In this document: piece after piece, positions 49,350 through 59,393 of the stretch
Layout of the letters: every line of letters starts with the position of its first letter
Position numbering within the stretch: the first letter of the stretch is position 1
Source: Hoeflea algicola
GTDB lineage: Bacteria; Pseudomonadota; Alphaproteobacteria; Rhizobiales; Rhizobiaceae
Direction of reading: 5' to 3'
NCBI RefSeq assembly: GCF_026619415.1
Contig: NZ_JAOVZR010000001.1
Location: forward strand, 2,712,501-2,776,500
Length of the DNA: 64,000 nucleotides
Program-made: the position numbers and the translations under genes
Notes under the pieces: generated by a model
What the model was told of the DNA's origin: nothing
Databases searched by the model: none
The model's input: only the letters and a program-made list of their open reading frames with translations

Positions 49350-50619
49350 GTGAATCATTTTGAATACCGCGACGGCATTCTGCATGCGGAAGGCGTCAGC
49401 CTGCCCGATATCGCAGCCCAAGTCGGCACCCCATTCTACTGCTATTCGACCGCCACGCTGAGCCGGCACTACAAGGTGTTCTCGGGCGCCTTTGGCGATA
49501 TCGATCTCGATGGTCTGCTACGCCATGAAGGCCAATTCCAACCAGGCCGTGCTCAAGACCCTGGCGCAGCTTGGATCGGGCGTTGACGTTGTTTCCGAAG
49601 GCGAACTGCGTCGCGCGCTGGCCGCAGGTATTCCCGCCTCGAAGATCATGTTCTCGGGCGTCGGCAAGACCGTTCGCGAGATCGACGCCGCGCTCAGCGC
49701 CGAGATCTACTGCTTCAACGTCGAATCTGAACCCGAACTTGAGGTGATCAACGCCCGCGCGCTGGCACTCGGCAAGGTCGCGCCGATCTCGTTCCGGATC
49801 AATCCCGATGTAGACGCCAAAACCCACGCCAAGATCTCGACCGGCAAGAAGGAAGACAAGTTCGGCATCTCCTGGCAACGCGCCCGGGCAGTCTATCAGC
49901 ACGCAGCCGGTCTCGATGGCGTCCGCGTCACCGGCATCGACATGCATATCGGCAGTCAGATCATCGAGTTGCAGCCGTTTGACGATGCCCTCAAGCTGAT
50001 GGTTGAGCTGATCGGCCAGCTCCGCTCCGATGGCCACACCATCGATCATTTCGACATCGGCGGCGGCCTCGGCGTACCCTACCGCGATGACAATGTGCCG
50101 CCGCCGGCCCCCGATGCCTATGCGTCAATGGTCAAGGCCCGACTCGGCGATCTCGGCTGCAAGGTGATTCTCGAACCCGGCCGCCTGATCGTCGCCAATG
50201 CCGGCGTGCTGGTGACCGAGGTCATTTATGTCAAGGATGGCGGCGACAAGACCTTTGTCATCGTCGATGCGGCAATGAACGACCTGATCCGGCCAACACT
50301 TTACGAGGCATGGCACGAGGTTCGTGCGGTACGGCTGTCGGCAGCGAGCGCCCCGCGGATCCGCGCCGACATTGTCGGCCCGGTCTGTGAAAGCGGCGAC
50401 TACCTTGCCAAGGACCGCGAGATGGCAGCGGTCAAATCCGGCGATCTGATCGCCATCGGTTCCGCCGGTGCCTATGGCGCGGTACAGGCAGGCACCTACA
50501 ACACCCGGCTTCTGGTTCCCGAAGTGCTGGTTCACGGCGACAAGTTCCACATTGTCCGCAACCGGCCGAGCTATGAAGATCTGATCGGCATGGACTCGAT
50601 CCCCGCCTGGCTCGCCTGA
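49350..50619 (+). pseudogene. lysA: Diaminopimelate decarboxylase, frameshifted as sequenced
   Basis: LysA makes lysine from meso-diaminopimelate with pyridoxal phosphate. The frame starting GTG (MNHFEYRDGILHAEGVSLPD) runs to GDIDLDG and leaves register near 49510-49514. The rest, VCYAMKANSNQAVLKTLAQL to the stop at 50619, is in the next frame. Removing one G of GATGG restores DIDLDVCYAMKANSN, including the PLP lysine in CYAMK. Later motifs HIGSQI, GGGLGVPY, EPGRLIVANAG and CESGDYLAKDR are intact. Since lysine synthesis is conserved here, sequencing error is the likely cause; if real, the strain would be a lysine auxotroph. Confidence 0.9.
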
Positions 50620-50773
50620 CCAGGCGTTGCGACCAAACTGCGACGGCGCCGGAAGACGATACAATTTCCCGGCATCGTGGGCGCAGCACGGGCTACGCCG
50701 GGCCTCACTTTTTGGTCACAGGCCTCGCCTTAGCCGCAAAGACTGTTATCTTCATGCGGGACGCTGAAGGAAG

Positions 50774-53353
50774 ATGACCATGGCAGGCCTGCCCGACGGC
50801 ACATCGACACCACCTGAAAACCGGGACGCCGAGTCCTGGCGCTCGGTCGTACTTGGTCGCTGGCTGATGCGTCAGAATTTGGCACTTGGCCGCCTGATCA
50901 CCCTCATGGCACCGTTACTGGGCGTTTTCGCTCTATTTCTGTCTTTTTCCTGGTTCGGCGTCTTCCGGATCGTGCCGGACTGGGCGCGGATACTTCTGCT
51001 GGCTCTCTTCGCCGGAGGTTTCGCCGCATCGCTCTGGCCGCTGAGCCGCTACCGGGCGCCGACCCGCGCCGAGATCGATGCCAGGCTGGAGGCAGAAAAC
51101 CGGATCGCCAACCAGGCGATCGCCGTGCAGGACGATCATGTTGAAGCCGCAGACCCTTTCGCCCGCGCGCTTTGGAAAGAACACCGCCGCCGCATGGCCG
51201 CAACCATCGGCACGCTTGAAACCGGCCTTCCCCGGTCGGATCTGCCGGCGCGTGACCCCTGGGGCCTCCGCGTCGCACTCGCGCTGATGCTGTTCGTGGC
51301 CTTCGGCTACTCGTTTTCCGGCGGCGCCGGTCGGCCTGGCGATGCCTTTGTCAGCCATGCACACAGCACCTTGCCCGACATCCGCATCGATGCCTGGATC
51401 ACGCCGCCTGCCTATATTAATCAGGCGCCCGTGTTCCTCACCGGCGTGACCCGGCCCGAGGGCGAGGCGGTTGCCGCCATTGCCGGCAGTGAAATCACTG
51501 TCCGGCTCGGCGGCGCGGACGATGATGCCAATGCAGCAGTATCCTGGGGGCCGGATCTGGCCTCGCTGACAATGCTAGCGCCTTCGGCGGCGAACCCCAC
51601 CGGACCGGCAGGCGCCGCAACATGGATTTTCAAACCGACAGCCGACGGAACCTTGACGATCAAGGCCGGGCGATCGGAGAGCAACTTCCCAATCAGCATC
51701 ATCCCCGACACGCCACCGGTTGCTGCCTTCATCGAAAGCCCGCGCCGCGCCGTTAACGGTGCCCTCGAACTTGCCTATACGCTTTCCGATGATCATGGCG
51801 TTGCCAGCGCCGAGGCCGAGATCGTGCCTGCTGAAGAGCCCTCACCGGACGCCCGGCCTTTGTTCGAGCCGCCCAAATACCGGCTGTCGCTGCCGCGTCG
51901 GTCTGCGACCGACAACAGTGCACTCTCCAGCCACGACCTGACCGAACATCCACTGGCCGGGCAGCGAGTAAAGATTACTCTGCTTGCCACCGACGGCGCC
52001 GGCCAGCAGGGCCGCAGCGAGACCCTTGAAACCACATTGCCGGGCCGCCGCTTTTCCGAGCCGCTGGCGGCTGCGGTTGTCGAACAGCGCGGCGTGCTGG
52101 CGCTTGATGCCAATAACTTGCCCCGCGTCTATGATTTGCACGATGCGCTCACCATCGCACCCGAGGAGACCATCCCCAACCTCACCCATTACCTGCTGCT
52201 GCAATCGGTTCGCGGCCGGCTCGACAATGCCCGCAGCGATGATGATCTCCGCGCCGCCGTCGATTACATGTGGGGCGTGGCGCTGCAGATGGAGGACGGC
52301 AATCTCTCGCTCGCCGAACGACGCCTGCGTGAAGCCCAGGATGCCCTGTCGCAAGCGTTAGAGAATGGCGCATCAGACGAGGAAGTTGCGCGTCTGATGG
52401 ATGAAATGCGCCAGGCCATGCAGGATTATCTGCAGGAACTGGCACGCCAGAACCCCAACAACCAGGCCGGCCAACAGCAGCAGGCAATGCCGCAGAACAT
52501 GCTGCGTCAGCGCGACCTCGACAACATGCTCGACCAGATCGAGAACCTTGCCCGCTCCGGTGCCCGCGACCAGGCCCAGCAGATGCTGCAGGAATTGCAA
52601 CGTATGATGAACAATCTGCAGGCCGGCCGTCAGCAGCGCCAGCCCCAGCAGGGCGGGCCGATGCGCCAGCAGATGGACAAACTCGGCGAATTGATGCGTC
52701 AGCAGCAACAACTGATGGATCAGACCATGCGCGCCGATCGCGAGCGGCAAGACCAATCGGGCGAGGGCCGCGACCGTCAGGAGCAGGACGGACAGCAGCC
52801 GGGCGCGGGGCAGGATCAGGGGCAGCAAGGCCAGGGCGACCAGTCGCTTGAAGACATGCTCGGCGCGCTTGGCCGCAGCCAGCAGGAACTCCAGGACGCA
52901 CTCGGTCAATTGCAGCGCGATCTCGAGGAACTCGGCATCAACCCGTCACCGGGATTTGGCAAGGCCGGCGAGGCTATGGGCGACGCCGCAGGCAATCTGC
53001 AACAGGGCCAGACCGGCCAGGCGCTGGGCAATCAGGACCGGGCGCTGCAGGCGTTGCGCCAGGGCGCCGAGGACATGATGAACCAGATGATGCAAGCCAT
53101 GGGAAACCAGCAGGGCGAGGCTGAAGGCGAAGGCCCTGCCCGCAACGGCAACCGGTCGGCGGGCGACCTCGATCCGCTTGGCCGTCCGCGCGCCACCACC
53201 GGTCCGGATTTCGGCAATCGGGTCAAGGTACCCGACGAGATCGATATTCAGCGCGCCCGCGAAATCCTCGACGCCATCCGCAAGCGTCTGGGCGATCAGT
53301 TCTCACCGGACGTCGAAAAACGCTATCTCGAAAGGCTTCTGGACCTTCAGTAG
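50774..53353 (+). CDS. TIGR02302 family protein (DUF4175)
   Basis: The 859-residue protein has two or three membrane helices near the N-terminus (LITLMAPLLGVFALFLSFSW, ARILLLALFAGGFAASLWP, VALALMLFVAFGYSF). An extracytoplasmic beta-rich part follows, with IDAWITPPAYINQAPVFLTG and a calcium-like or Ig-like repeat. Then comes a very long Q/M/R-rich helical region (about 520-800, with QQ- and MRQQ-runs), and it ends FGNRVKVPDEIDIQRAREIL. Such proteins are conserved in Alphaproteobacteria and of unknown role. Following lysA is normal. Confidence 0.92.
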   Translation: MTMAGLPDGTSTPPENRDAESWRSVVLGRWLMRQNLALGRLITLMAPLLGVFALFLSFSWFGVFRIVPDWARILLLALFAGGFAASLWPLSRYRAPTRAEIDARLEAENRIANQAIAVQDDHVEAADPFARALWKEHRRRMAATIGTLETGLPRSDLPARDPWGLRVALALMLFVAFGYSFSGGAGRPGDAFVSHAHSTLPDIRIDAWITPPAYINQAPVFLTGVTRPEGEAVAAIAGSEITVRLGGADDDANAAVSWGPDLASLTMLAPSAANPTGPAGAATWIFKPTADGTLTIKAGRSESNFPISIIPDTPPVAAFIESPRRAVNGALELAYTLSDDHGVASAEAEIVPAEEPSPDARPLFEPPKYRLSLPRRSATDNSALSSHDLTEHPLAGQRVKITLLATDGAGQQGRSETLETTLPGRRFSEPLAAAVVEQRGVLALDANNLPRVYDLHDALTIAPEETIPNLTHYLLLQSVRGRLDNARSDDDLRAAVDYMWGVALQMEDGNLSLAERRLREAQDALSQALENGASDEEVARLMDEMRQAMQDYLQELARQNPNNQAGQQQQAMPQNMLRQRDLDNMLDQIENLARSGARDQAQQMLQELQRMMNNLQAGRQQRQPQQGGPMRQQMDKLGELMRQQQQLMDQTMRADRERQDQSGEGRDRQEQDGQQPGAGQDQGQQGQGDQSLEDMLGALGRSQQELQDALGQLQRDLEELGINPSPGFGKAGEAMGDAAGNLQQGQTGQALGNQDRALQALRQGAEDMMNQMMQAMGNQQGEAEGEGPARNGNRSAGDLDPLGRPRATTGPDFGNRVKVPDEIDIQRAREILDAIRKRLGDQFSPDVEKRYLERLLDLQ

Positions 53354-53354
53354 A

Positions 53355-53726
53355 TCAGGCAGCCTGGGCCACAAGCGCGTCCGCCACCGCCTGCCGGATC
53401 TGCGGCAGGGTGAAAGGCTTGTCCACGACATCGACAACAATGCGCATCAGATGCTCGGCCCGTTCGCGCTGTTCGGCAAAACCGGTCATCAGCAGGATCG
53501 GCATCTCAGGAACCAGCTCGGCACTCTCACCGGCAAGCTCGATCCCGTCCATTATCGGCATACGAATATCGGAGAGCAGCAGGTCAAACGCCTCGGCCTG
53601 AAGATGCTCAAGCGCTTCGGCGCCATCGCCAGCCTGCACGGTCTGGTGACCGTCCATTTCGAGCGCCCGGGCAACGAACCGCCGCAACGAGTCTTCGTCT
53701 TCGGCAATCAGGATTCTCGCCATCAT
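53355..53726 (-). CDS. CpdR-like single-domain response regulator
   Basis: The 123-residue receiver domain has acidic residues in LIAEDEDSLRRF, the phosphoacceptor Asp53 in LLLSDIRMP, Thr in LLMTGFAEQ and Lys in VVDKPFTLPQ. It has no output domain. The sequence is like CpdR, which in Caulobacter and rhizobia controls ClpXP targeting, but a cpdR paralogue cannot be told from the sequence alone. It is convergent with the TIGR02302 gene, 1 base apart. Confidence 0.82.
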   Translation of the reverse strand: MMARILIAEDEDSLRRFVARALEMDGHQTVQAGDGAEALEHLQAEAFDLLLSDIRMPIMDGIELAGESAELVPEMPILLMTGFAEQRERAEHLMRIVVDVVDKPFTLPQIRQAVADALVAQAA

Positions 53727-53818
53727 CTGTCCCCTTTAGTGGTCGGGGAAAACTAGCGGTCAAAACTTGCCGCAACATGAACGGCGGCGTGATCAATTCT
53801 TGTAGGTACGTCGATCCT

Positions 53819-54361
53819 TCAGGCGTCGCCCTTGACCACGCCGACGAAGGGCAATTCGCGAAACGCATAGGCCACATCCATGCCGTAGCCGACCACAAAA
53901 TAATCCGGGCATTCGAAGCCGACATAATCGGCATCAAGTGTACCTTCACGGCGCGAGCGCTTGTCCAGCAACACGGCGATGTCGACATTGTTGGCGCCGC
54001 GCTCAAACATCAACTCGCGGGCAAACCTCAGGGTCCGGCCCGATTCGAGAATGTCGTCGATCAGCAGGACATCGCGGCCACGCACGTCGCTGTCAATATC
54101 CTTGATGATCTTGACGCCCCGGCTTGTGGTGCCCTTGCCATAGCTCGACAGGGTGATGAACTCAACTTCGGGCTCAAGCCCCGCTTCATGCAGCGCGCGA
54201 ATCAGGTCGGCCGCGAAAATGAACGACCCCTTGAGGATCGAGATTACCAGCAGATCCTTCTTCGGATTGGTGGCAATCTCCGCCGCCATGGTGCGATTGC
54301 GTTCAGCAATCACCTCAGCGCTAAACAGGGGGTCGATGATTTTTCCGCGCACAACCGGCAT
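53819..54361 (-). CDS. hpt: Hypoxanthine phosphoribosyltransferase
   Basis: The enzyme salvages hypoxanthine and guanine with PRPP. The 180-residue protein has the type I PRTase motif VLLIDDILESGRTLRF. The PDYFVVGYGMD region is the purine-binding hood, and SILKGSFIFAADLI is the first catalytic loop. The length fits. It follows the CpdR-like gene after 92 bases. Confidence 0.95.
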   Translation of the reverse strand: MPVVRGKIIDPLFSAEVIAERNRTMAAEIATNPKKDLLVISILKGSFIFAADLIRALHEAGLEPEVEFITLSSYGKGTTSRGVKIIKDIDSDVRGRDVLLIDDILESGRTLRFARELMFERGANNVDIAVLLDKRSRREGTLDADYVGFECPDYFVVGYGMDVAYAFRELPFVGVVKGDA

Positions 54362-54501
54362 TCGGCTCTCCAGGCAAGCTGACTCTGATGTCGCCCACTC
54401 CTAGAGCCCTTCGCCCTCAATTGAAAGTCGTTTGACGGCCGCATGCCCAAAGCCGGGCCAAATCACCCGTCGATTTCCGGTCGGCATACCCGTACCGGTG
54501 T

Positions 54502-55203
54502 CTAGTTCCCCGCGGGCCTGATCATCAGGATCGACCCTGCTCTTTCGATTCGCGCCGGGCGCGGCTTGGGGTGAATGATCGATGTCTCCGTCGGCTTCGA
54601 TGGCAGGACCGCAATCGATGATGTGATCACCGGGTCGTGTTTGAGCAACGTTGCCCTGGAAACAAGGGGCGGCGGCGCGACAGGAGCCGTCACCGTCAAA
54701 GCTTGAACGGGGGCTGCCGGCTCAAGCAGCAGCGCATGACCGCCGGCCATCCACAAGGCGGCAACGGCGATGATGCCCACCGTCAGGGTGAACACGACGC
54801 CGGCTTTCGGTCGCCCGACCTTGCTGCCAGCAACTGACGCCCTCCCGCCGGCAAACACGCCGAGACGGTCATTGGCGCCGACACGAACTGTAGATAGAGA
54901 ATCGGGGGCACGCTCCGGCGCCGCAAAATCGCGCGGAACCGGCCCATAGGACGGGAAATCGGTGATGCGGGGTTTGTAGGTCCGTTTGCTGTCCCGCGTC
55001 GCGGTAGGCTCGGTCTGCACTTGACGGGGCCTGCCCAGAGTTTCAAAACTGGCGTCCTCGACGTCCCGAACCCGCGCCGGGCGCATCTTGTGTGCCCGAT
55101 CAGGCATCAGCAGATCGCTGGATTCAGGGTCAATCGCCTGTGTCGCGCGGCCTGAAAAGCCCATCGCTGCCCCCATTTCGGCCTTCTGCCATACAGAAGC
55201 CAT
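54502..55203 (-). CDS. Hypothetical membrane-anchored protein upstream of ftsE
   Basis: The 233-residue product has a cytoplasmic, proline- and arginine-rich N-terminal part of about 130 residues, one membrane helix at about 135-157 (AGVVFTLTVGIIAVAALWMA), and a periplasmic part rich in P/A/V with no motif I recognise. It is divergent from ftsE. The position suggests, weakly, an envelope role. Confidence 0.65.
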   Translation of the reverse strand: MASVWQKAEMGAAMGFSGRATQAIDPESSDLLMPDRAHKMRPARVRDVEDASFETLGRPRQVQTEPTATRDSKRTYKPRITDFPSYGPVPRDFAAPERAPDSLSTVRVGANDRLGVFAGGRASVAGSKVGRPKAGVVFTLTVGIIAVAALWMAGGHALLLEPAAPVQALTVTAPVAPPPLVSRATLLKHDPVITSSIAVLPSKPTETSIIHPKPRPARIERAGSILMIRPAGN

Positions 55204-55350
55204 TGAAACATCTCTTACCGATGCGTAAACGGAATTGGTTAACGCTTCGTCATCAGACCGCTTACAACCACTGGCAGCCGGTTTGTTTTAACCCTGCGTT
55301 AACCATACCGGGTGACTTTGCGGATTAGCCTCCGGAACAGGATACGACCG

Positions 55351-56010
55351 TTGATTCATTTCGAAAATGTCGGATTGCGCTATGGCATGGGGCCGGAAAT
55401 CCTGCGTGACCTGACCTTCGACATACCTAAGAAGTCCTTTCAGTTCCTGACCGGGCCGTCTGGCGCCGGCAAGACCACGCTGATGCGGCTTTTGTTCATG
55501 TCGCTCAAACCGACACGTGGCCTGATTCGCATGTTCGACCGCGATATCTCCGTCATTCCCGGCGAAGAACTGCCGCTGCTGCGTCGCCGGATCGGTATCG
55601 TCTTTCAGGATTTTCGGCTTCTCGACCATATGACGACCTATGAGAATGTCGCCTTGCCACTGAGAGTCCGTGGCAAGGACGAATCCAGTTACCGTTCCGA
55701 TGTGATCGAACTGCTCAAATGGGTCGGCCTCGGAGAACGCATCAATGTGCTGCCGCCGGTGCTTTCCGGTGGCGAAAAGCAGCGTGTCGCAATTGCCCGC
55801 GCCCTGATCGACCAGCCGGAAATCCTTTTGGCCGACGAGCCGACCGGTAACGTCGACCCGCCAATGGCCCAGCGTCTGCTCAATCTGTTCACCGAACTCA
55901 ATCGGCTCGGCACCGCCGTGGTAATTGCCACCCATGATCTGTCACTGATGGACCGGGTAGATGCCCGGCGCATGATCCTGTCTGAGGGGCGGCTCGACAT
56001 TTATGACTAA
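55351..56010 (+). CDS. ftsE: Cell division ATPase FtsE
   Basis: FtsE is the ATPase of the FtsEX complex, which activates peptidoglycan hydrolases at division. The 219-residue ABC protein has Walker A GPSGAGKT at 35-42, the signature LSGGEKQR, and Walker B ILLADEPTGNVDP. The start is TTG (IHFENVGLRYGMGPE is the conserved N-terminus); an in-frame GTG 13 codons upstream is less likely. ftsX overlaps the stop by 8 bases. Confidence 0.93.
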   Translation: MIHFENVGLRYGMGPEILRDLTFDIPKKSFQFLTGPSGAGKTTLMRLLFMSLKPTRGLIRMFDRDISVIPGEELPLLRRRIGIVFQDFRLLDHMTTYENVALPLRVRGKDESSYRSDVIELLKWVGLGERINVLPPVLSGGEKQRVAIARALIDQPEILLADEPTGNVDPPMAQRLLNLFTELNRLGTAVVIATHDLSLMDRVDARRMILSEGRLDIYD

Positions 56011-56995
56011 GCCCGCTCCCCGCCAGACCGACACCCAGAAAAAGGAGCGCCTGGTCAGCCTACGTCCGACCGCACCGATCGTGCCGCCGGTCAACGTATC
56101 AGGCCGCGCATTGATGGTGGTGATCGCCATCATGTCGTTTCTTTGTGCGGTGACCTTGGGCACAGTGACAATGGTGCAGGAAAAGGCACAAGCCTGGCAG
56201 GGCGACGTGGCCAGCGAAATCACCATCCAGGTCAAACCCGTCGATGGCCTTGACATGGAGAAGGCGCTACTCGAAGTCCGCGCCGTTGCGCTATCGTATC
56301 CCGGTGCACTGACAGCTGAGATCGTTGATCGCCGCTCGACCGCCAGACTGCTTGAACCCTGGCTTGGCGAAGGCTTCGACATGGACGAGCTTCCTGTGCC
56401 GCGGCTGGTGATCGTCACCATTGACGAAGCCGCACCACCTGATTTTGGCGCCATCCGCCAGTCCCTTGCCGAGACCGTTCCCGCAGCCACACTTGATGAT
56501 CACCGCGCTTGGGCCAGTCGACTGATATCCATGGCCCGGATTACCGTTTTTGTCGGCGTCGGCATTCTGGCGCTGATGTTTGCCACCACCATGCTGACGG
56601 TGATTTTCGCGACGCGCGGCGCGATGGTCGGCAATCGCCATATCGTCGAGGTGCTGCATTTCGTCGGCGCCGAGACCGGTTTCATCGCCGCCGAATTCCA
56701 GAAGCATTTTCTGATCATCGGCCTCAAGGGCGCAGCAGTCGGCGGAGGCCTGGCGACCATCGCCTTCCTGCTTCTCGGCTTTTGGCAATCCAACAGCCTG
56801 GCCACGGCACTCAATGACCAGGTAACCGCCTTGTTCGGGCGCTTCACGTTGAGCAGCGCCGGTTATTTCGGCATTATCGGCATCGTTGTGCTGATCGCTG
56901 GCATGACGGCACTCACCACCCGTCTCACGGTGATTCGCACGATCGGCGAGATTGATCGCCAGCGCGCCGACCCTTCGCTGTCGGAAATCGGTTAA
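56003..56995 (+). CDS. ftsX: Cell division permease FtsX
   Basis: The 330-residue protein has four membrane helices, the first after about residue 35 (LMVVIAIMSFLCAVTLGTV). A periplasmic domain with SEITIQVKPVDGLDMEKALL and ERTVPAATL-like elements follows, and the C-terminal FtsX domain has VLHFVGAETGFIAAEFQKHF. It overlaps ftsE, so the two are coupled. It anchors the ATPase and links it to murein hydrolase activators. Confidence 0.92.
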   Translation: MTKPAPRQTDTQKKERLVSLRPTAPIVPPVNVSGRALMVVIAIMSFLCAVTLGTVTMVQEKAQAWQGDVASEITIQVKPVDGLDMEKALLEVRAVALSYPGALTAEIVDRRSTARLLEPWLGEGFDMDELPVPRLVIVTIDEAAPPDFGAIRQSLAETVPAATLDDHRAWASRLISMARITVFVGVGILALMFATTMLTVIFATRGAMVGNRHIVEVLHFVGAETGFIAAEFQKHFLIIGLKGAAVGGGLATIAFLLLGFWQSNSLATALNDQVTALFGRFTLSSAGYFGIIGIVVLIAGMTALTTRLTVIRTIGEIDRQRADPSLSEIG

Positions 56996-57058
56996 TTCGC
57001 CTGCTTTTTGCCGCAAATCCGTCTGGTCCTTGCCGGAATCTCAGGGTATTCATGCTTG

Positions 57059-57790
57059 ATGAGCATGGAATCCGCCCAGCCCAGCCCGGCCCGGCCGGAG
57101 GCCGCCAAGACCGATGCGATCCATCGTCTCCGGCGGGTGGGTCACCATGGCCTGCGCATATTCACCATTGCCGCCATCGTTGGCATCACACTGGCGGCGA
57201 TGGGATTTTTCCGCTTCACTGACACCATCGCCGATCTGAAGGCATCCGGAGTGCCCGAGGAAGTCGATGCCATCGTCGCGCTGACCGGCGGTTACCAGCG
57301 CGTAGACCAGGCCCTGGCGCTGCTCGAACAAGGCGTCGGCAAGCGACTACTGATCTCCGGCGTCAATCCCTCGACCACAAGCGCCGCATTGCGCCGCGCC
57401 ACCGGCACCAAAAGCGCCACCTTCAACTGCTGTGTCGATATCGGCTACGAGGCGCTCGACACCATCGGCAACGCTAATGAAACTGCCAGCTGGATCCGCC
57501 AGCGTGGCTACGAGCGGATTCTGGTGGTGACCAACAATTACCATATGCCGCGCAGCCTGCTCGAACTCTCGCAGGCCAGCCCTGACGTCACCTTCGTTGC
57601 CTATCCGGTCACCCATGCGGACCTGAAGACCGAGGCGTGGCTGTCAGACCCGGTGGCATTGCGCACCCTGTTTACCGAATATGCCAAATATTCGCTGGCA
57701 AGGCTGCGTAACTGGACCGGGGCCAAAACAGCAAGCGGATTGCGCGCCGATGTCACCGCACAGCGGCCAATAACCGCCACGCTCAACTGA
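57059..57790 (+). CDS. YdcF family protein (DUF218)
   Basis: The 243-residue protein has an N-terminal membrane helix (IFTIAAIVGITLAAMGFF) and a DUF218/YdcF domain with VDAIVALTGGYQRVDQAL, ETASWIRQRGYERILVVTNNYHMPRS and LLELSQASPDV. The family is similar to ElyC/SanA, proteins with envelope or vancomycin-related roles. The start MSMESAQPS is preferred to a TTG 17 codons upstream. It follows ftsX by 63 bases. Confidence 0.88.
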   Translation: MSMESAQPSPARPEAAKTDAIHRLRRVGHHGLRIFTIAAIVGITLAAMGFFRFTDTIADLKASGVPEEVDAIVALTGGYQRVDQALALLEQGVGKRLLISGVNPSTTSAALRRATGTKSATFNCCVDIGYEALDTIGNANETASWIRQRGYERILVVTNNYHMPRSLLELSQASPDVTFVAYPVTHADLKTEAWLSDPVALRTLFTEYAKYSLARLRNWTGAKTASGLRADVTAQRPITATLN

Positions 57791-57893
57791 TTTCCCAGGG
57801 TAACCGGTTTTCGATAGCGCGCCGATGGTGTAACCGGAAGCAACGGCCCCGCCGAGACCCTCGGCGACGGCGAACGCCAAACCGGATCCTGCC

Positions 57894-58697
57894 ATGATCG
57901 TTTTCCGCTCCATTCTGTTCAACATCGCGTTTTACCTGAACCTGGTCGGGCGGATGATCATCTTCTCGCCCTACTTTTTCCTGGTAAATCGCAAGGCGGC
58001 ATGGAGTGTCCCCAAAAACTGGGTGCGGGCCAACCATTGGCTGCAGGCAAAGATTGCCGGCACCACCTTCGAGATCGAGGGATTGGAGAACATCCCCGAG
58101 GGCAGCTACATCTTTGCCCCCAAGCACCAGTCTTTCTGGGACGCCTACGGGCTGCTGCCCTGGCTTGATGATCCGGTCTATATTCTCAAGCGGGAACTCA
58201 CCTGGATACCGCTGTTTGGCCAGTACATCCGGAAAATGCGGATGATTCCGGTCAATCGCGGCGCCCGTGGCAAGGTCATGGCGGCTGTGCTGGAGCGGAC
58301 TAAACGCGAGATGGAAAGCGGCCGTCAGCTGATCATCTACCCCGAAGGCACCCGCCGCTCTCCGGGTGCTCCGCCGTCCTACAAATATGGCATCGCCCGG
58401 CTTTACCGCGATCTGCAGGTGCCGGTCGTGCCCGTTGTTATGCACCCCGGTCTGTTCTGGCCGCGGCGCAAGTTCCTGCGTTTTCCCGGTCATTTCAAGG
58501 TGCAGATCCTGCCGGCGATCCCTGCCGGCATGGACCCCGATGCTTTCATGGATCATCTCACCGAGGTGATGGAAACGGCCAGCGACAAGCTGCTGGTCGA
58601 AACCGTGGCCGCCAATCCGCATCTGCCGCTGCGCGAGGACGCCCGCCGCAGGCTCGCCGAACTCGGAGCTGCCCCGTCAGGCGCGCAGGCGGACTGA
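57894..58697 (+). CDS. plsC: 1-acyl-sn-glycerol-3-phosphate acyltransferase
   Basis: PlsC acylates lysophosphatidic acid in phospholipid synthesis. The 267-residue protein has an N-terminal membrane helix, the HX4D motif HQSFWD (His78-Asp83), and the substrate motif YPEGTR near residue 148. PVNRGARGK and VVPVVMHPGLFW are the later conserved blocks. It follows the YdcF gene and overlaps the gamma-glutamylcyclotransferase tail by 21 bases. Confidence 0.94.
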   Translation: MIVFRSILFNIAFYLNLVGRMIIFSPYFFLVNRKAAWSVPKNWVRANHWLQAKIAGTTFEIEGLENIPEGSYIFAPKHQSFWDAYGLLPWLDDPVYILKRELTWIPLFGQYIRKMRMIPVNRGARGKVMAAVLERTKREMESGRQLIIYPEGTRRSPGAPPSYKYGIARLYRDLQVPVVPVVMHPGLFWPRRKFLRFPGHFKVQILPAIPAGMDPDAFMDHLTEVMETASDKLLVETVAANPHLPLREDARRRLAELGAAPSGAQAD

Positions 58698-59240
58698 TCC
58701 CGCAAGTTTCTCGGACTCAAGCCTGTAAGCGATGGCCTCGAGATGCTGATCGCGGATACCCAGCGTCCGCAGATGCGCCACGGTGTTGAGCACGTAGGCC
58801 TCGTTGGGTCCGGATTGACCCTTGGCCCCATGCACAGCTGACAGCGCCTCATCCACCGACAGCCCGCCTGCATATTGCTGGTGTGCCCGGTCGACCACAT
58901 AGGTCAGCGCAGTCACTTGTTGTCCGGTGTCGAGCCGCAGCCGTCGCGTCGCCTCACGGTAGACATGGGTCACCAGTTCCCGTCCCCGCAGGTAATCTAT
59001 CACCGCCTCGCGGTTTTCCGGCCGGACCCGGAAGGCAACGCCATGGCAGGAGCCGCCACGGTCAAGCCCGAGCACCAGTCCCGGCCGTTGCGGCGTGCCA
59101 CGATGAACGAAGGATCGAACACATAACGCGCGGTGATGACCAAACAACCGCGCCTGCAGGGCTTGCTCGTGATCAAAGCCCGGCCGCCACATCAGCGACC
59201 CATAGCCAAACACCCAAAAATCGTCCATATCCGCGCCCAT
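58677..59240 (-). CDS. ChaC-like gamma-glutamylcyclotransferase
   Basis: The 187-residue protein has the fold's signature WVFGYGSLMWRPGF, with the glycine-rich substrate loop, and a likely catalytic glutamate in YLRGRELVTHVYREA. ChaC enzymes break glutathione to 5-oxoproline and Cys-Gly. The start could also be a second methionine four codons in. It ends 21 bases inside the plsC coding region on the other strand. Confidence 0.92.
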   Translation of the reverse strand: MGADMDDFWVFGYGSLMWRPGFDHEQALQARLFGHHRALCVRSFVHRGTPQRPGLVLGLDRGGSCHGVAFRVRPENREAVIDYLRGRELVTHVYREATRRLRLDTGQQVTALTYVVDRAHQQYAGGLSVDEALSAVHGAKGQSGPNEAYVLNTVAHLRTLGIRDQHLEAIAYRLESEKLAGSVRLRA

Positions 59241-59393
59241 GTTGCACTCCGCGTGTCGCCACCATGCTCACACGCGGGCATGCCAAATCGATCCGGCGTC
59301 CGGAACCGGCAGCGCGCACCTCGTGTCGGTTCTGCCGCCGGCGCATCCAGTCACCGCGCCCGCCCTTATGGCAGGGCCCGCAGGGAGAACGCA

